The notes below the pieces were generated by a model. That model worked only from the letters and a program-made list of their open reading frames with translations. It was not told the origin of the DNA and did not search any database. DNA of 46,731 nucleotides, taken from positions 1-46,731 of the forward strand of contig JAJECX010000014.1 in the NCBI GenBank assembly GCA_022821805.1, read 5' to 3'. Source of the stretch: Anaerolineae bacterium (GTDB taxonomy: Bacteria; Chloroflexota; Anaerolineae; Aggregatilineales; Phototrophicaceae). The translations under genes and the position numbers were made by a program. Of the stretch, positions 1 to 7,952 are shown piece by piece (the stretch's first letter is position 1; each line of letters starts with the position of its first letter).

Positions 1-43
1 GCGACGGGTCAGCCAAGGCTGACCCCTACACGGTTCATTTATG
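1..43. repeat. Left terminal copy of a 43-bp repeat also present at the right end
   Basis: The first 43 bases match 46689-46731 with only two mismatches (positions 31 and 37). The core is a perfect palindrome at 6-25, arms GGGTCAGCC and GGCTGACCC with an AA loop, followed by CCTACA, which is the family A repeat signature found in many spacers here. Having the same element at both ends suggests an assembly break in a high-copy repeat. Confidence 0.85.
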
Positions 44-52
44 GCGAAAATC

Positions 53-76
53 GTAGGGGCGACCCTTGGGTCGCCC
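53..76 (-). repeat. Family A palindromic repeat, reverse orientation
   Basis: Arms GGGCGACCC (57-65) and GGGTCGCCC (68-76) around TT, with the family tail CCTAC appearing on the left as GTAGG, so the unit is inverted relative to the copy at 6-30. The two copies face each other in the spacer before the first permease gene. Confidence 0.8.
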
Positions 77-142
77 GAAAATTGCCGCGGAATGATCAGA
101 TTTTGTAACGAAATCCTGCGAAATGAAAAGGTGTCCGCTCTT

Positions 143-219
143 CAGCCCCATAAAGAGGGAAGGGGAGAAAGACGTATCTTGCCGCGTGGTTAAGTCCCTC
201 CCTCATTTTGGGGGAGGGA
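143..219. repeat. Family B G/C-tract repeats upstream of the first permease
   Basis: Bases 143-167 are a partial family B copy (CAGCCCCATAAAGAGGGAAG, then GGGAG). Bases 195-219 form the related hairpin with arms TCCCTCCC (195-202) and GGGAGGGA (212-219), the same form as at 19056-19080. Apart from these and the two family A copies, nothing gene-like is visible in 1-255. Confidence 0.65.
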
Positions 220-255
220 TTTAGGTTGGGGGAAAACGAGCAAAGGACGCCTCAC

Positions 256-1179
256 TTGAGCCAATACATCCTGCGCCGGATTGCGATTGCCTTTCCGCTG
301 ATCCTGGCGGTGACGACGGTCGTCTTTGTCATGCTGCGGGTGGCGCTGCCGGGTGATCCGGCGCAGATTATGGCTGGTGATCGGGCGTCGCCGGAGCAGA
401 TTGAGATAATCCGGCGGAAGCTGGGTTTGGATCGTCCGGTTATCGAACAGTATCTGATCTTTCTGCGCGACTTTGCGCAGGGAGATTTGGGTCGCTCGGT
501 CAAGTTTCGAGAACCGGTCATGGGTGTGATCGCGAGAGCGTTTCCCTTCACGGCGACGCTCACCTTCCTCAGCGTGACCGTTGGCACCTCTATCGGGCTG
601 GTCATTGGCGTTATCACTGCGGTAAATCAGCGCACCTGGATTGATAGAGTCGGCATCGTGCTGACGGTGTTTTTCTTTTCCATCCCGACCTTTTGGCTGG
701 GGTTGATGCTGATTCTGATTTTCTCGGTGGGCTTGCGGGTGCTGCCAGTGCAAGGGACGGGCAGCTGGCGGCATTTTGTCTTGCCGGTGGCGACCTTGGC
801 GGTGGGGCAGAGCGCGCTGATCGCTCGACTGACACGCTCAAGCATGATTGAAGTGTTGAGCACGGATTATGTGCGGACGGCGCGGGCGAAGGGTTTGGCG
901 AGGCGACAGGTACTGGTGCGACATGCGCTGCGCAATACGCTGATTCCGGTGATCACCGTAGTTGGCTTGTCCGTCGGCGGGCTGCTGGGCGGCGCGGTGA
1001 TCACAGAGAGCATATTCGGTTTGCCGGGACTTGGGCGGCTGGCGATTGACGCCATCAGCAATCGCGATTATCCGATGATCCAGGGCGCTGTGATCGTGGT
1101 GGCGGCCTCCTTCGTCTTCGTCAATTTGATCGTCGACATCATCTACGCCTTTGTCGATCCGCGGATACGTTATGCCTAG
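256..1179 (+). CDS. ABC transporter permease, DppB/OppB type
   Basis: 307-residue inner-membrane permease of the peptide/nickel/opine ABC importer family (BPD_transp_1). The N-terminal membrane helix precedes a periplasmic stretch with the family signature GDPAQIM, a further set of hydrophobic helices, and the EAA loop (around DYVRTARAKGL) that contacts the ATPase. The C-terminus DPRIRYA is typical of DppB. A TTG at 256 is chosen because AAAGGA lies 8 bases upstream; an in-frame TTG at 208 would begin inside a repeat. It overlaps the next permease by 8 bases, so both are co-translated. The binding protein and ATPases must lie outside the window. Substrate cannot be read from sequence; a short peptide or similar solute is the family expectation. 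Confidence 0.93.
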   Translation: MSQYILRRIAIAFPLILAVTTVVFVMLRVALPGDPAQIMAGDRASPEQIEIIRRKLGLDRPVIEQYLIFLRDFAQGDLGRSVKFREPVMGVIARAFPFTATLTFLSVTVGTSIGLVIGVITAVNQRTWIDRVGIVLTVFFFSIPTFWLGLMLILIFSVGLRVLPVQGTGSWRHFVLPVATLAVGQSALIARLTRSSMIEVLSTDYVRTARAKGLARRQVLVRHALRNTLIPVITVVGLSVGGLLGGAVITESIFGLPGLGRLAIDAISNRDYPMIQGAVIVVAASFVFVNLIVDIIYAFVDPRIRYA

Positions 1180-2050
1180 CGCCGATCTTGCATGGGAGCG
1201 CGGGCGTCCCGACGGTTTATATCAGCGGGCGCTGCTCAAGTTTGTTCGCAACCGGGTGGCGCTGTTTGGGCTGTTTTGCCTGCTATTGATGCTGCTGGCG
1301 ATATTGTTCGCGCCGCAGGTGACGCCCTACGACCCGATCGGCAAGAATACGCCGGAGCGGAATCAAGCGCCGTCGCTGGTTCATCCTTTCGGCACGGACA
1401 AGCTGGGCCGCGATATTATGAGCCGTGTGCTTTATGGGGGACGCGTCTCGCTGATGGTGGGATTCTTGTCCGTTGGTCTGGCTGTCGTCGTCAGTACGCC
1501 GCTCGGTTTGATCGCTGGATTCTTCGGCGGCCTGGCGGACAATGTGATCATGCGTGTGATGGATCTGATTTTGGCATTTCCCGGGCTGATTTTGGCTATT
1601 TTTCTGGTGAGCCTGCTTGGTTCCAACATTATCATTGTCATTATCGCGATCGCGTTTTTCTCGCTGCCGACTTTTTCACGTTTGATCCGCGGGATTACGC
1701 TGTCGATCCGCGAGATGGAGTACGTGATGGCGGCGCGCGGCATGGGCGCTGGTTCAATGCGCATCATGTTTTTTCATATATTGCCTGGCGTATTGGGACC
1801 GATGATCGTCTTGACGACCTTGGGCGTATCGGGCGCGATTGTGGCGGGCGCAAGCTTGAGCTTCCTCGGTTTGGGAGTGCGGCCGCCGACGCCTGAGTGG
1901 GGGGCGATGCTGGCGGACGGGCGGAATTATTTGCGGACGCAGTGGTGGATCGCGGTTTTTCCGGGGATGACGATTACCTTGGTGGTGTTGATACTGAATA
2001 TTATTGGGGATGCGCTGCGCGACGCCCTAGATCCGAATGTGCGGGCATAG
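1172..2050 (+). CDS. ABC transporter permease, DppC/OppC type
   Basis: 292-residue partner permease of the upstream DppB-like protein. It has the N-terminal helix and the DppC signature region around HPFGTDKLGRDIMSRVLYGG, several membrane helices, the EAA loop (REMEYVMAARGMGA) and the conserved end around SFLGLGVRPPTPEWG and DALRDALDPNVRA. ATG 1172 is used because it gives the usual short overlap (8 bases) with the upstream stop; an upstream TTG at 1151 would lie deeper in the preceding gene. The downstream spacer holds repeats and the convergent regulator gene, so this ends the operon. Together the two proteins form the membrane channel; the ATPase and binding protein are not seen. Confidence 0.93.
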   Translation: MPSADLAWERGRPDGLYQRALLKFVRNRVALFGLFCLLLMLLAILFAPQVTPYDPIGKNTPERNQAPSLVHPFGTDKLGRDIMSRVLYGGRVSLMVGFLSVGLAVVVSTPLGLIAGFFGGLADNVIMRVMDLILAFPGLILAIFLVSLLGSNIIIVIIAIAFFSLPTFSRLIRGITLSIREMEYVMAARGMGAGSMRIMFFHILPGVLGPMIVLTTLGVSGAIVAGASLSFLGLGVRPPTPEWGAMLADGRNYLRTQWWIAVFPGMTITLVVLILNIIGDALRDALDPNVRA

Positions 2051-2090
2051 GAGATGGCGGTGGCGGAGGGCTACCCAATGCCGCGCGTAG

Positions 2091-2139
2091 GTCGCGTAGA
2101 CACTGACCGCCGACACAGCGGTTCGGTCGCCCCTACACT
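2091..2139 (+). repeat. Family C element next to a degenerate family A repeat
   Basis: Bases 2091-2108 read GTCGCGTAGACACTGACC, matching the short element seen at 4330, 16554, 23726, 30692 and 41410. It runs directly into a degenerate family A end (GGTCGCCCCTACA). This fills most of the spacer between the convergent permease and regulator genes. Confidence 0.6.
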
Positions 2140-2151
2140 TTTAGTATTTGG

Positions 2152-3051
2152 TCAGTCGCCCTTGAGGGTGAGCAGGTTGAATTGCGTATAGAGTTCTTCG
2201 AGGCTTTCGAGCCGTTCGCGCGTTTTCTCCGGATAGCGCAAGGAGAGGGCGCCGAGGAGAGCATCAAGCAAGGCGAAGTGCACCACCGTGTTGCTGTAGA
2301 GGCGGAGGCGGAAGGGCACGATCAGAGCGAGATCGGAGCGGGTGGCGGCCGGCGAAACGTGGCTGTCGGTGACAGTCAGCACGGCAGCGCCGCGCTGCGA
2401 GCCAACTTCCATTACGGTCAGGGTCTCGCGGGTATAACGGGCGAAGCAGAGCGAGAAAATCAGGTCGCCCTCTTTTAGTGGCGTCAACTGGGCTGGGATG
2501 GGATCAATGCCCGGCGTCAGCACGGTGGTATGGGGACGGATGTAGCGCAGGACGATGCCGAAGTTGAGCGCGAGCGGGAAAGACGCGCCCAAGCCGATGA
2601 TGTAGACGTGCCCGGCGCGATCGATCATGTCAACGGCTTCATCAAAGATATGGGTGGGGACATGTTGCGGCAGGTCGAGCAGGGTTTGCACTTCGTCGCG
2701 CAGGACGGTGTTTAGCAAGTGGGCGTCTTCTTGACGGGCTGTTGAGAGTTCTTCCAGCAGCTGCTGCGAGCCGATTTGCATGCGTTGGGCGATCTTGGCT
2801 TGATTGAGGAATTGTTTGCGCAGCATGGATTGCAGCTCGGGGAAGCCCTCGAAGCCGAGCGCCTGCGCCGTGCGCACGACCGTCGAAGAGTTGACGCTGA
2901 CGGCTTCGGCGATTTCGGTGATGGTCAAGTGTATGACGTTGATGCCGCCTTCAAGCAGGAACTGCGCGACCTTTCGCTGGCTGGGCGAGAGGGATTCGTG
3001 GTGGTGGCGGATCCAGCGGACGATGTCTTCTTGACTTGGCATGTCGCTCAT
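2152..3051 (-). CDS. RpiR/MurR-family transcriptional regulator (HTH + SIS domain)
   Basis: 299-residue cytoplasmic regulator. Residues about 1-80 form the RpiR helix-turn-helix domain (SPSQRKVAQFLLE, then TITEIAEAVSVNSSTVVRTA), and about 130-260 form a SIS sugar-isomerase fold (GHVYIIGLGASFPLALNF) that in this family binds a phosphosugar or related effector. It starts 3 bases after the stop of the cysteine-synthase-like gene, so the two are one operon, and it converges on the permease pair at 256-2050. It may regulate itself and that PLP enzyme, or the transporter, but no operator is recognised. RpiR proteins in amino-acid and aminosugar loci are common, so the effector is not predictable. 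Confidence 0.88.
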   Translation of the reverse strand: MSDMPSQEDIVRWIRHHHESLSPSQRKVAQFLLEGGINVIHLTITEIAEAVSVNSSTVVRTAQALGFEGFPELQSMLRKQFLNQAKIAQRMQIGSQQLLEELSTARQEDAHLLNTVLRDEVQTLLDLPQHVPTHIFDEAVDMIDRAGHVYIIGLGASFPLALNFGIVLRYIRPHTTVLTPGIDPIPAQLTPLKEGDLIFSLCFARYTRETLTVMEVGSQRGAAVLTVTDSHVSPAATRSDLALIVPFRLRLYSNTVVHFALLDALLGALSLRYPEKTRERLESLEELYTQFNLLTLKGD

Positions 3052-3054
3052 GAT

Positions 3055-4014
3055 TCAGGTCCAGAGATCTGTGCTGAGGTATTTCAAGCCGGAGTCGGGG
3101 AGCAGGATGGCGATGCGCTCGCCCTGGTGCGCGCCTTGAAGGAGTTGCAGTGCGGCGGCGAGGTTTGCGCCTGACGAAAAGCCGGCGAATAGACCTTCTT
3201 CTTTTGCCAGGCGGCGCGCCATATCGGCAGCGTCGGCATCGGTAACTTGCAGGAAGCCATCGACCAGCGCGCGATCGATCAGCGCCAAATCGGGCATGGC
3301 GTAACCGCCGCCCTGGATTTTGTGATTGGGACGCGTCACCGTCTCGCCGGCGAAGGCGGCCGCACGCTTTGGTTCGACGACATAGCATTGTATTGTCGGG
3401 TCGCGTTCTTTGAAATACTGGGCGCAGCCGGCGAAGGAGCCGCCGCTGCCGATGAAATCGCAGAAGGCATTGATGCCGCCGGATTGCGCCATGATTTCGG
3501 GGGCTGTATGCCGATAGTGGGCGCGCGAGTTGCCAGCGAGCTGGAATTGATCGGCGCGAAAGGCGCCCCGTTGACGCACGATCTCACGGGCTTTGTCTTC
3601 GACAAGCGCCAGGTCTGCGCCGGAGACTTCGCCCGGCTTTGAATCGGGACATTGATCGACGAGCACGACTTCAGCGCCGAGCGCGGTCATCATGCGGGCG
3701 CGTTCGATCGAGTTGCCGCGGGACATCACTGCGACAAAGCGGTAGCCTTTGGCGGCGCAGACGATCGCAAAGCCGGTACCGGTATTGCCGCTGGTGAGCT
3801 CAACGACGGTGTCACCGGGGCGGAGCGCGCCTTCCGCTTCGGCGTCTTCAATCATTTGTCGGGCGATACGATCTTTCTTGGAGTAGCCGGGGTTGAGGAA
3901 TTCGATCTTGGCGAAGATGCGCCCATGGTGGCTTCGGGTGATACGCGACAGTTCGACCAGGGGCGTATTGCCGATGGCATCTAGTATTGACGGGTAAAGC
4001 CGCTGGTGTGGCAA
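3055..4014 (-). CDS. Cysteine synthase / cystathionine beta-synthase family PLP enzyme
   Basis: 319-residue fold-type II PLP enzyme. It shows the N-terminal IGNTPLVEL motif, the PLP lysine in SKKDR (Lys47), the substrate loop TSGNTG (74-79), a glycine-rich phosphate-binding turn (GSGGS, usually GTGGT) and the C-terminal end LPDSGLKYLSTDLW typical of CysK/CBS proteins. It probably makes or breaks a cysteine-type or beta-substituted alanine bond; EutB-like or diaminopropionate-synthase-like activity is possible. TTG 4014 is preferred over TTG 4050: AGGAG lies 7 bases upstream of 4014, and a promoter with perfect TATAAT at 4065-4070 leaves almost no leader for 4050. Its position beside a regulator rather than a sulfur gene argues against a purely housekeeping role. 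Confidence 0.85.
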   Translation of the reverse strand: MPHQRLYPSILDAIGNTPLVELSRITRSHHGRIFAKIEFLNPGYSKKDRIARQMIEDAEAEGALRPGDTVVELTSGNTGTGFAIVCAAKGYRFVAVMSRGNSIERARMMTALGAEVVLVDQCPDSKPGEVSGADLALVEDKAREIVRQRGAFRADQFQLAGNSRAHYRHTAPEIMAQSGGINAFCDFIGSGGSFAGCAQYFKERDPTIQCYVVEPKRAAAFAGETVTRPNHKIQGGGYAMPDLALIDRALVDGFLQVTDADAADMARRLAKEEGLFAGFSSGANLAAALQLLQGAHQGERIAILLPDSGLKYLSTDLWT

Positions 4015-4064
4015 GTTCTCGCTCCTAAGGCGTAAGGCGATGCGAAGCAATTGACGCCGCTCCG

Positions 4065-4093
4065 ATTATAAGACGGCAGGGAAGGATTGCAAA
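4065..4093 (-). promoter_or_regulatory. Sigma70-like promoter of the PLP enzyme-RpiR operon
   Basis: On the minus strand a perfect TATAAT (4065-4070) lies 17 bases from TTTGCA (4088-4093). The start point would be near 4058, giving a leader of about 44 bases to the TTG at 4014. It faces away from the promoter of the GNAT gene. Confidence 0.55.
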
Positions 4094-4105
4094 ATGACCC
4101 GCGCT

Positions 4106-4134
4106 TTGCGGTCATGACGCGCTCGCGCTATTAT
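4106..4134 (+). promoter_or_regulatory. Candidate promoter of the GNAT gene
   Basis: TTGCGG (4106-4111), 17-base spacer, TATTAT (4129-4134). The start point would fall near 4141, 28 bases before the ATG at 4169. The -35 is weak and the -10 is a five-of-six match. Confidence 0.42.
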
Positions 4135-4168
4135 CACCGGCGTTCAATCAGCAGCGAACGGGTTGCGT

Positions 4169-5080
4169 ATGGTCCGCGACATTGTGATTCGACAATTGAT
4201 CGATATGGACGATCTATTGGCGACCGTCGACCTGCAGAAGGCGGTCTGGAGGATGCGCGATGTGGAAGTCAGCTCGCCGCATACGCTGCGGGCGATAGCG
4301 CATAGCGGCGGGGCGGTGATCGGGGCGGTGGCGCGTAGACACAGCCACGTCGTGGCGCGTAGAAACAGCCAGGTGCTGGCGGGGGAGCAGCTCGTTGGTT
4401 TTTGTTTTGGTTTCGGGACGCTGCGCGATGGCGAGCTTTGGCTGTGGTCGCATATGGCGGGCGTTCATCCGGATTTCCAGGGACAGGGCATCGGCCTCCA
4501 ATTGAAGCTGGCGCAGCGCGAGTGGGCGCTGGCGCAGGGATATCGTTGGATGGCTTGGACTTTTGACCCGATGCAGGCTGGCAACGCGAATTTTAATTTT
4601 AATCGACTTGGCGTGACGGCGCGGGGATACTCGGTCGATCATTATGGCGTCATGCAGGACGGCATTAACGCGGGGTTGGCGAGCGATCGGCTGGAGGCGC
4701 AATGGGAGTTGGAGGCGACACATGTGATTGCGCTGGCTGCTGGCAGCTATGCCTCACCCCCAACCCCCAGCCCCTTCCCCCATCCAGAGGGAAGGGGAGT
4801 TAGCCCATTCAATAATGTAGACTTTAGAAAATTGGTGTTTGTGGATGAGGACGGCGCATTGCGGCGCGAGCGGCTGAAATCGCGGAGTAACGAGATGTAT
4901 GGCATTGAGATTCCAGCGAATATCGCTGAATTAAAGGAGGTGGATATTCAGCGAGCCATGCGATGGCAGCAGCATCTGCGCGCGGCGATGACAGATTTGC
5001 TGGAAGCGGGTTTTATCGTCAGCGGTTTCGTGCGGGTGAGCGATAGAGGCTGGTACATTCTAAGGCAACCCCTCCCCTAA
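4169..5080 (+). CDS. GNAT-superfamily acetyltransferase (COG3375-like) with repeat-derived insertions
   Basis: 303 residues. The middle carries the GNAT acetyl-CoA motif A (HPDFQGQGIGLQLKLAQ), then the segment typical of COG3375-like proteins (AWTFDPMQAGNANFNFNRLG and a YGVMQDGINAGLASDRL stretch), so it probably transfers an acyl group to an unknown acceptor. Two stretches are repeat DNA read in frame. Bases 4328-4375 are two 24-bp copies of family C, giving VARRHSHV-VARRNSQV just before motif A. Bases 4752-4800 are a family B element giving a proline-rich SPPTPSPFPHPEGRG linker before the C-terminal domain. The frame stays open through both, so the gene probably still works. ATG 4169 is used; TTG 4163 is possible. 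No clear ribosome binding site. Confidence 0.82.
   Translation: MVRDIVIRQLIDMDDLLATVDLQKAVWRMRDVEVSSPHTLRAIAHSGGAVIGAVARRHSHVVARRNSQVLAGEQLVGFCFGFGTLRDGELWLWSHMAGVHPDFQGQGIGLQLKLAQREWALAQGYRWMAWTFDPMQAGNANFNFNRLGVTARGYSVDHYGVMQDGINAGLASDRLEAQWELEATHVIALAAGSYASPPTPSPFPHPEGRGVSPFNNVDFRKLVFVDEDGALRRERLKSRSNEMYGIEIPANIAELKEVDIQRAMRWQQHLRAAMTDLLEAGFIVSGFVRVSDRGWYILRQPLP
4328..4375 (+). repeat. Two tandem 24-bp family C copies inside the GNAT gene
   Basis: Copies at 4328-4351 and 4352-4375 differ at three positions. The core GGCGCGTAGACACAGCCA (4330-4347) is identical to the copy at 16554-16571. The period of 24 keeps the reading frame and adds eight residues per copy. Confidence 0.85.
4752..4801. 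repeat. Family B repeat inside the GNAT gene
   Basis: Arms CCCCTTCCC (4771-4779) and GGGAAGGGG (4789-4797) with the leader CCCCCAACCCCCAG, the same element as in the spacers at 9811, 14183 and 18984. Here it is translated and in frame. Confidence 0.85.
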
Positions 5081-5153
5081 GCATTACTGACGGCAGGACA
5101 GTTTTCGTTCGGCGAATGTTCGAGCCCAAAGCAGTACATTTTCACGGGCTTTT

Positions 5154-5179
5154 GGGCGACTCACAGAGTCGCCCCTACA
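5154..5179 (+). repeat. Family A palindromic repeat
   Basis: Perfect arms GGGCGACTC (5154-5162) and GAGTCGCCC (5166-5174) around ACA, then CTACA. It sits in the 254-bp spacer between the convergent GNAT and MmgE/PrpD genes; nothing else recognisable is in that spacer. Confidence 0.85.
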
Positions 5180-5334
5180 GCTTTCGTCTATTTTGAGGCT
5201 TGAAATTGCTGCACTGTCGCTTTCACATCCTATCCGATGAAACCTGTCCTGTCCTCGCTAAGCAGTAGGGAGGGGGAGCAGTCTAAGGACATTGTCGTAA
5301 TATTGATAGAGATACGCTTGGAACCCCGGATTCC

Positions 5335-6708
5335 TCAGGCGGCGACGGGCGCCGCGGCGGCGCATAGATGGGTCAGGTCGCTGATGCGGTCGAGTGATTC
5401 CAGATTATTGCAGATGGCATAGATGGCATCGGCTTGTTGCTGTGGGAAAAGGTCGCGGGTGAGCATGTGGAATTTCTCGCGCATTTCGCCGTCAGTCATG
5501 CGGAATTCCGGTTCGCCCTTCATATTGGGAACGTAGCTCTCGCGCAAGGCGCCATCCGCCAGTGAAATTTGCAGGCGACAACCGTTCAATTCGGGATAGC
5601 GCGCTTCGATATCGCTGTCGACTTGTACATCAATTAGATTGCGAAGGCGGCGTACTTCAGGATCGTCCCAGTGGGCGAAGTCGTGACGCCAGGCGGTTCC
5701 CTGTTTGAGGGCGACGGCGGTGGAGACGCGGATGCTCAAGCCGGCGACTTCGCGCGAAGGCGGGTTGGGATCGACGCGGAAGATGGGGCGGGTGGCGTAG
5801 CCGTAGGTCGATAGTCGGATCGATTCGATCTCGCTGGTATCGAGGGGACCCTGTGCCTGGATGGCTTGCACGGCGTCGATGGCTTGGTGCGTGTGGCGGC
5901 AGCCGCCATGTGGTTTGAAGCCGGCGCCGAGGATGGCGAAGTCCTTGCCCAAGTCGGCAAAGGTATCGCGATCGAATCCGTCCCCGAAGGCGCTGAAAAA
6001 GCCGTATTCGCCATCGAGGGCGCCGCGGGGACCGTCGAAGCCGGCTTGCGCCAGGCGCAGGGCGAAGACCGCATTGCGCGAGGCGAAGCCTGAAATCAAG
6101 TCTTTGGTATCGCAGGGACCGCCTTCATAGACATATTGCTCGGTGCCGGAAGCCAGATCGGCGGCGAGGGCGACGGTGTTGATTGTGCGTTCGCGATTGA
6201 AGCCGGCGCAGCGGGCGGCGGCGAGAGCGGAAGAAATCGCGCCAAGCGTGCCCTTGAGATCGAGGCCGCGGGCGCGCTGCATCGGGCGGACCTGCCGACC
6301 GACGCGAACGGCGAAGTCATAGGCGGCGACGATGGCGACCAGCATGTCGGCGCCGGATGCGCCATAGGCTTCCGCAGTCGCCAGCACAACGGGAACAACC
6401 TGGGAGGCGATGTGCCCCGCGGAGCGGTGCGAGTCGTCCATGCCGAGTATCTTGACCATGACGCCGTTGGCGAAGGCGGCGCCTTCCAACGATGCGCGAT
6501 CGCCGGCGCCAAGCAGGGAGGCTTCATCGCCGGGCATCATGGTGGTGGCGTAGCGCAGGGCTTTCTGGCCGAGATCGCGCTGATAGCCGCCGAGGCCGGT
6601 TCCGATCGAGTCGAAGAGAATTGTCTTGGCGAGATCGCGGGCATCTTCGGGGATGTCGCCCAAGCGGAGGTTGAGGGAGTAGTCGGTGATTTGTTCGAGC
6701 AGGGTCAT
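5335..6708 (-). CDS. MmgE/PrpD-family protein (copy 1)
   Basis: 457 residues, normal for the family that includes 2-methylcitrate dehydratase, cis-aconitate decarboxylase and iminodisuccinate epimerase. The all-helical first domain (RLGDIPEDARDLAKTILFDSIGTGLGG) leads into the shared block LEGAAFANGVMVKILGMDDS with HRSAGHIAS. Then come DTKDLISGFASRNAVFA, GALDGEYGFF and GFKPHGGCRHTHQAID, which is where catalytic histidines and lysines lie in characterised members. ATG 6708 has AAGGAG 8 bases upstream. It is the last gene of the transporter operon and is clearly paralogous to the protein at 12767-14149 (long shared blocks by eye). It probably acts on a hydroxy- or amino-di/tricarboxylate; the exact reaction cannot be told. 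Confidence 0.88.
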   Translation of the reverse strand: MTLLEQITDYSLNLRLGDIPEDARDLAKTILFDSIGTGLGGYQRDLGQKALRYATTMMPGDEASLLGAGDRASLEGAAFANGVMVKILGMDDSHRSAGHIASQVVPVVLATAEAYGASGADMLVAIVAAYDFAVRVGRQVRPMQRARGLDLKGTLGAISSALAAARCAGFNRERTINTVALAADLASGTEQYVYEGGPCDTKDLISGFASRNAVFALRLAQAGFDGPRGALDGEYGFFSAFGDGFDRDTFADLGKDFAILGAGFKPHGGCRHTHQAIDAVQAIQAQGPLDTSEIESIRLSTYGYATRPIFRVDPNPPSREVAGLSIRVSTAVALKQGTAWRHDFAHWDDPEVRRLRNLIDVQVDSDIEARYPELNGCRLQISLADGALRESYVPNMKGEPEFRMTDGEMREKFHMLTRDLFPQQQADAIYAICNNLESLDRISDLTHLCAAAAPVAA

Positions 6709-6730
6709 AAGTAAGCTCCTTATAATTCGT

Positions 6731-6755
6731 GGGCGACCCTTGGGTCGCCCCTACA
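6731..6755 (+). repeat. Family A palindromic repeat
   Basis: Arms GGGCGACCC (6731-6739) and GGGTCGCCC (6742-6750) around TT, then CTACA, in the spacer between the DegT-like and MmgE/PrpD genes. Confidence 0.85.
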
Positions 6756-6766
6756 ATTTAGCTCAT

Positions 6767-6799
6767 GGGCGAGCGGCGAGCGTGCCGGTCGCCCCTACG
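6767..6799 (+). repeat. Degenerate family A repeat overlapping the end of the DegT gene
   Basis: GGGCGAGCGG ... CCGGTCGCCCCTACG. Its CTA (6795-6797) read on the minus strand is the TAG stop of the DegT-like gene, so the repeat sets the C-terminus. Confidence 0.75.
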
Positions 6800-7943
6800 T
6801 TTTCTCTAGTAAGTCTTTAGTTGTTTCGATCATATACTCAACGTCGCTGTCGCTGAACTCAGGCGTGATTGGCAGGTTGACCAGCTCTTTCGCCAGTCGG
6901 TCAGTGACCTTAAGCTCATTCGAATTGGGAAATGCGCCCGCATATACGGAATATTGGTATATCGGCGGGGCATAACTGAAGGCAGCTTCGATACCAGCGG
7001 CTCGCAAACCCTGATAGATCTCGAATTGTCGGTCGACGCAGATCATGTAAGACCGAAATGTCGGGGCGGATTCGGGGCGGAAGCTGGGCAATCTCGCCGG
7101 GGCGCCGGCCAAGCCATCTTGCAGCGCAGCCACTATCGCGCGGCGCTTTGCGGTCCATTCTTTCAGGTAGGGGAGTTTTACGGAAAGCACAGCCGCTTCA
7201 AGGGCATCAAGCGGGACGTTATAACCTTCCGCTGTGTAGTTCTGGTAACCGTCTTTGACGCCGTGACGTAGCGGATCATGCCCGTAGCCCACCAGGAGGC
7301 GCAGTTTGTCGCATATCTCTTCATCGTTGGTGACGAGCATTGCGCCATTGCCGGAACTGCCAAGCGGCTTGAAGGGAGAAAAGCTAAATACTGTGACATC
7401 GGCGAAGGCGCCAACAGGCAGTCCGTAGTCGCAGGCGCCCGCAGCCAAGGCAGCGTCTTCGACAATTCTTAGATTGTAGTGATCGGCGAGGGGACGCAAT
7501 GCTTTTACATTGGCGGGATGGCCGTGCATATCCACGGGCATGATGGCGCGGGTCTTGTCGGTAATCGAACGTTCGACCAGATCGGTATTGATCGTATAGT
7601 CGTTGGCGAGAACGTCGCAGAGGACGGGAATGGCGCCGCATTGGCTGATTGCGCCGGTGGTAGAAATATCGGAATTGGCGACAGTGATCACTTCGTCGCC
7701 GGGTCCAATGTCGCAGGCGCGCAGGGCGAGGAAGAGGCTCATCGTGCCGGAGTGCGCGGCGACAGCAAACTTCGATTGGACTTCGGCGGCGAAAGCCACT
7801 TCCAGATCAGCCCGGATGGTAAAGCTGTTGTGGTATGACTCAAAGATTATCGATTCCAGCGCTGCCAGGATTTCTTCTCGCAGGTTATTGTGCGTCTCGG
7901 TTGCGCGCGAGCGCAGGACTCGAAATTGTGGGGATGCGTTCAT
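6795..7943 (-). CDS. DegT/DnrJ/EryC1/StrS-family PLP aminotransferase
   Basis: 382-residue fold-type I PLP enzyme. The family pattern is complete: HSGTMSLFLALRA near the N-terminus, GDEVITVANSDISTTGAI, the cofactor aspartate in VEDAAL (Asp163), and the internal-aldimine lysine in FSFSPFKPLGSSG (Lys192). Such enzymes usually aminate keto-sugars, but members also act on other ketones; no nucleotide-sugar genes are nearby. The ATG at 7943 has AGGTGG 5 bases upstream; the GTG at 7952, which abuts the upstream permease stop, is the alternative. It lies between the peptide permeases and MmgE/PrpD copy 1 in one operon, an unusual place for a sugar aminotransferase, suggesting amino-acid or keto-acid work. 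The stop codon comes from a family A repeat. Confidence 0.85.
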   Translation of the reverse strand: MNASPQFRVLRSRATETHNNLREEILAALESIIFESYHNSFTIRADLEVAFAAEVQSKFAVAAHSGTMSLFLALRACDIGPGDEVITVANSDISTTGAISQCGAIPVLCDVLANDYTINTDLVERSITDKTRAIMPVDMHGHPANVKALRPLADHYNLRIVEDAALAAGACDYGLPVGAFADVTVFSFSPFKPLGSSGNGAMLVTNDEEICDKLRLLVGYGHDPLRHGVKDGYQNYTAEGYNVPLDALEAAVLSVKLPYLKEWTAKRRAIVAALQDGLAGAPARLPSFRPESAPTFRSYMICVDRQFEIYQGLRAAGIEAAFSYAPPIYQYSVYAGAFPNSNELKVTDRLAKELVNLPITPEFSDSDVEYMIETTKDLLEKT

Positions 7944-7952
7944 CGTCGCCAC

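Noticed and set aside
208..255. N-terminal extension of the first permease from TTG 208
   Set aside because: It would translate a family B repeat, and AAAGGA is correctly spaced for TTG 256.
4752..4801. Frameshift or pseudogene at the GNAT repeat insertions
   Set aside because: The frame continues without interruption and conserved sequence resumes on both sides.
6795..7943. Nucleotide-sugar or antibiotic-sugar biosynthesis cluster suggested by the DegT protein
   Set aside because: No nucleotidyltransferase, dehydratase or glycosyltransferase genes of that kind are nearby.
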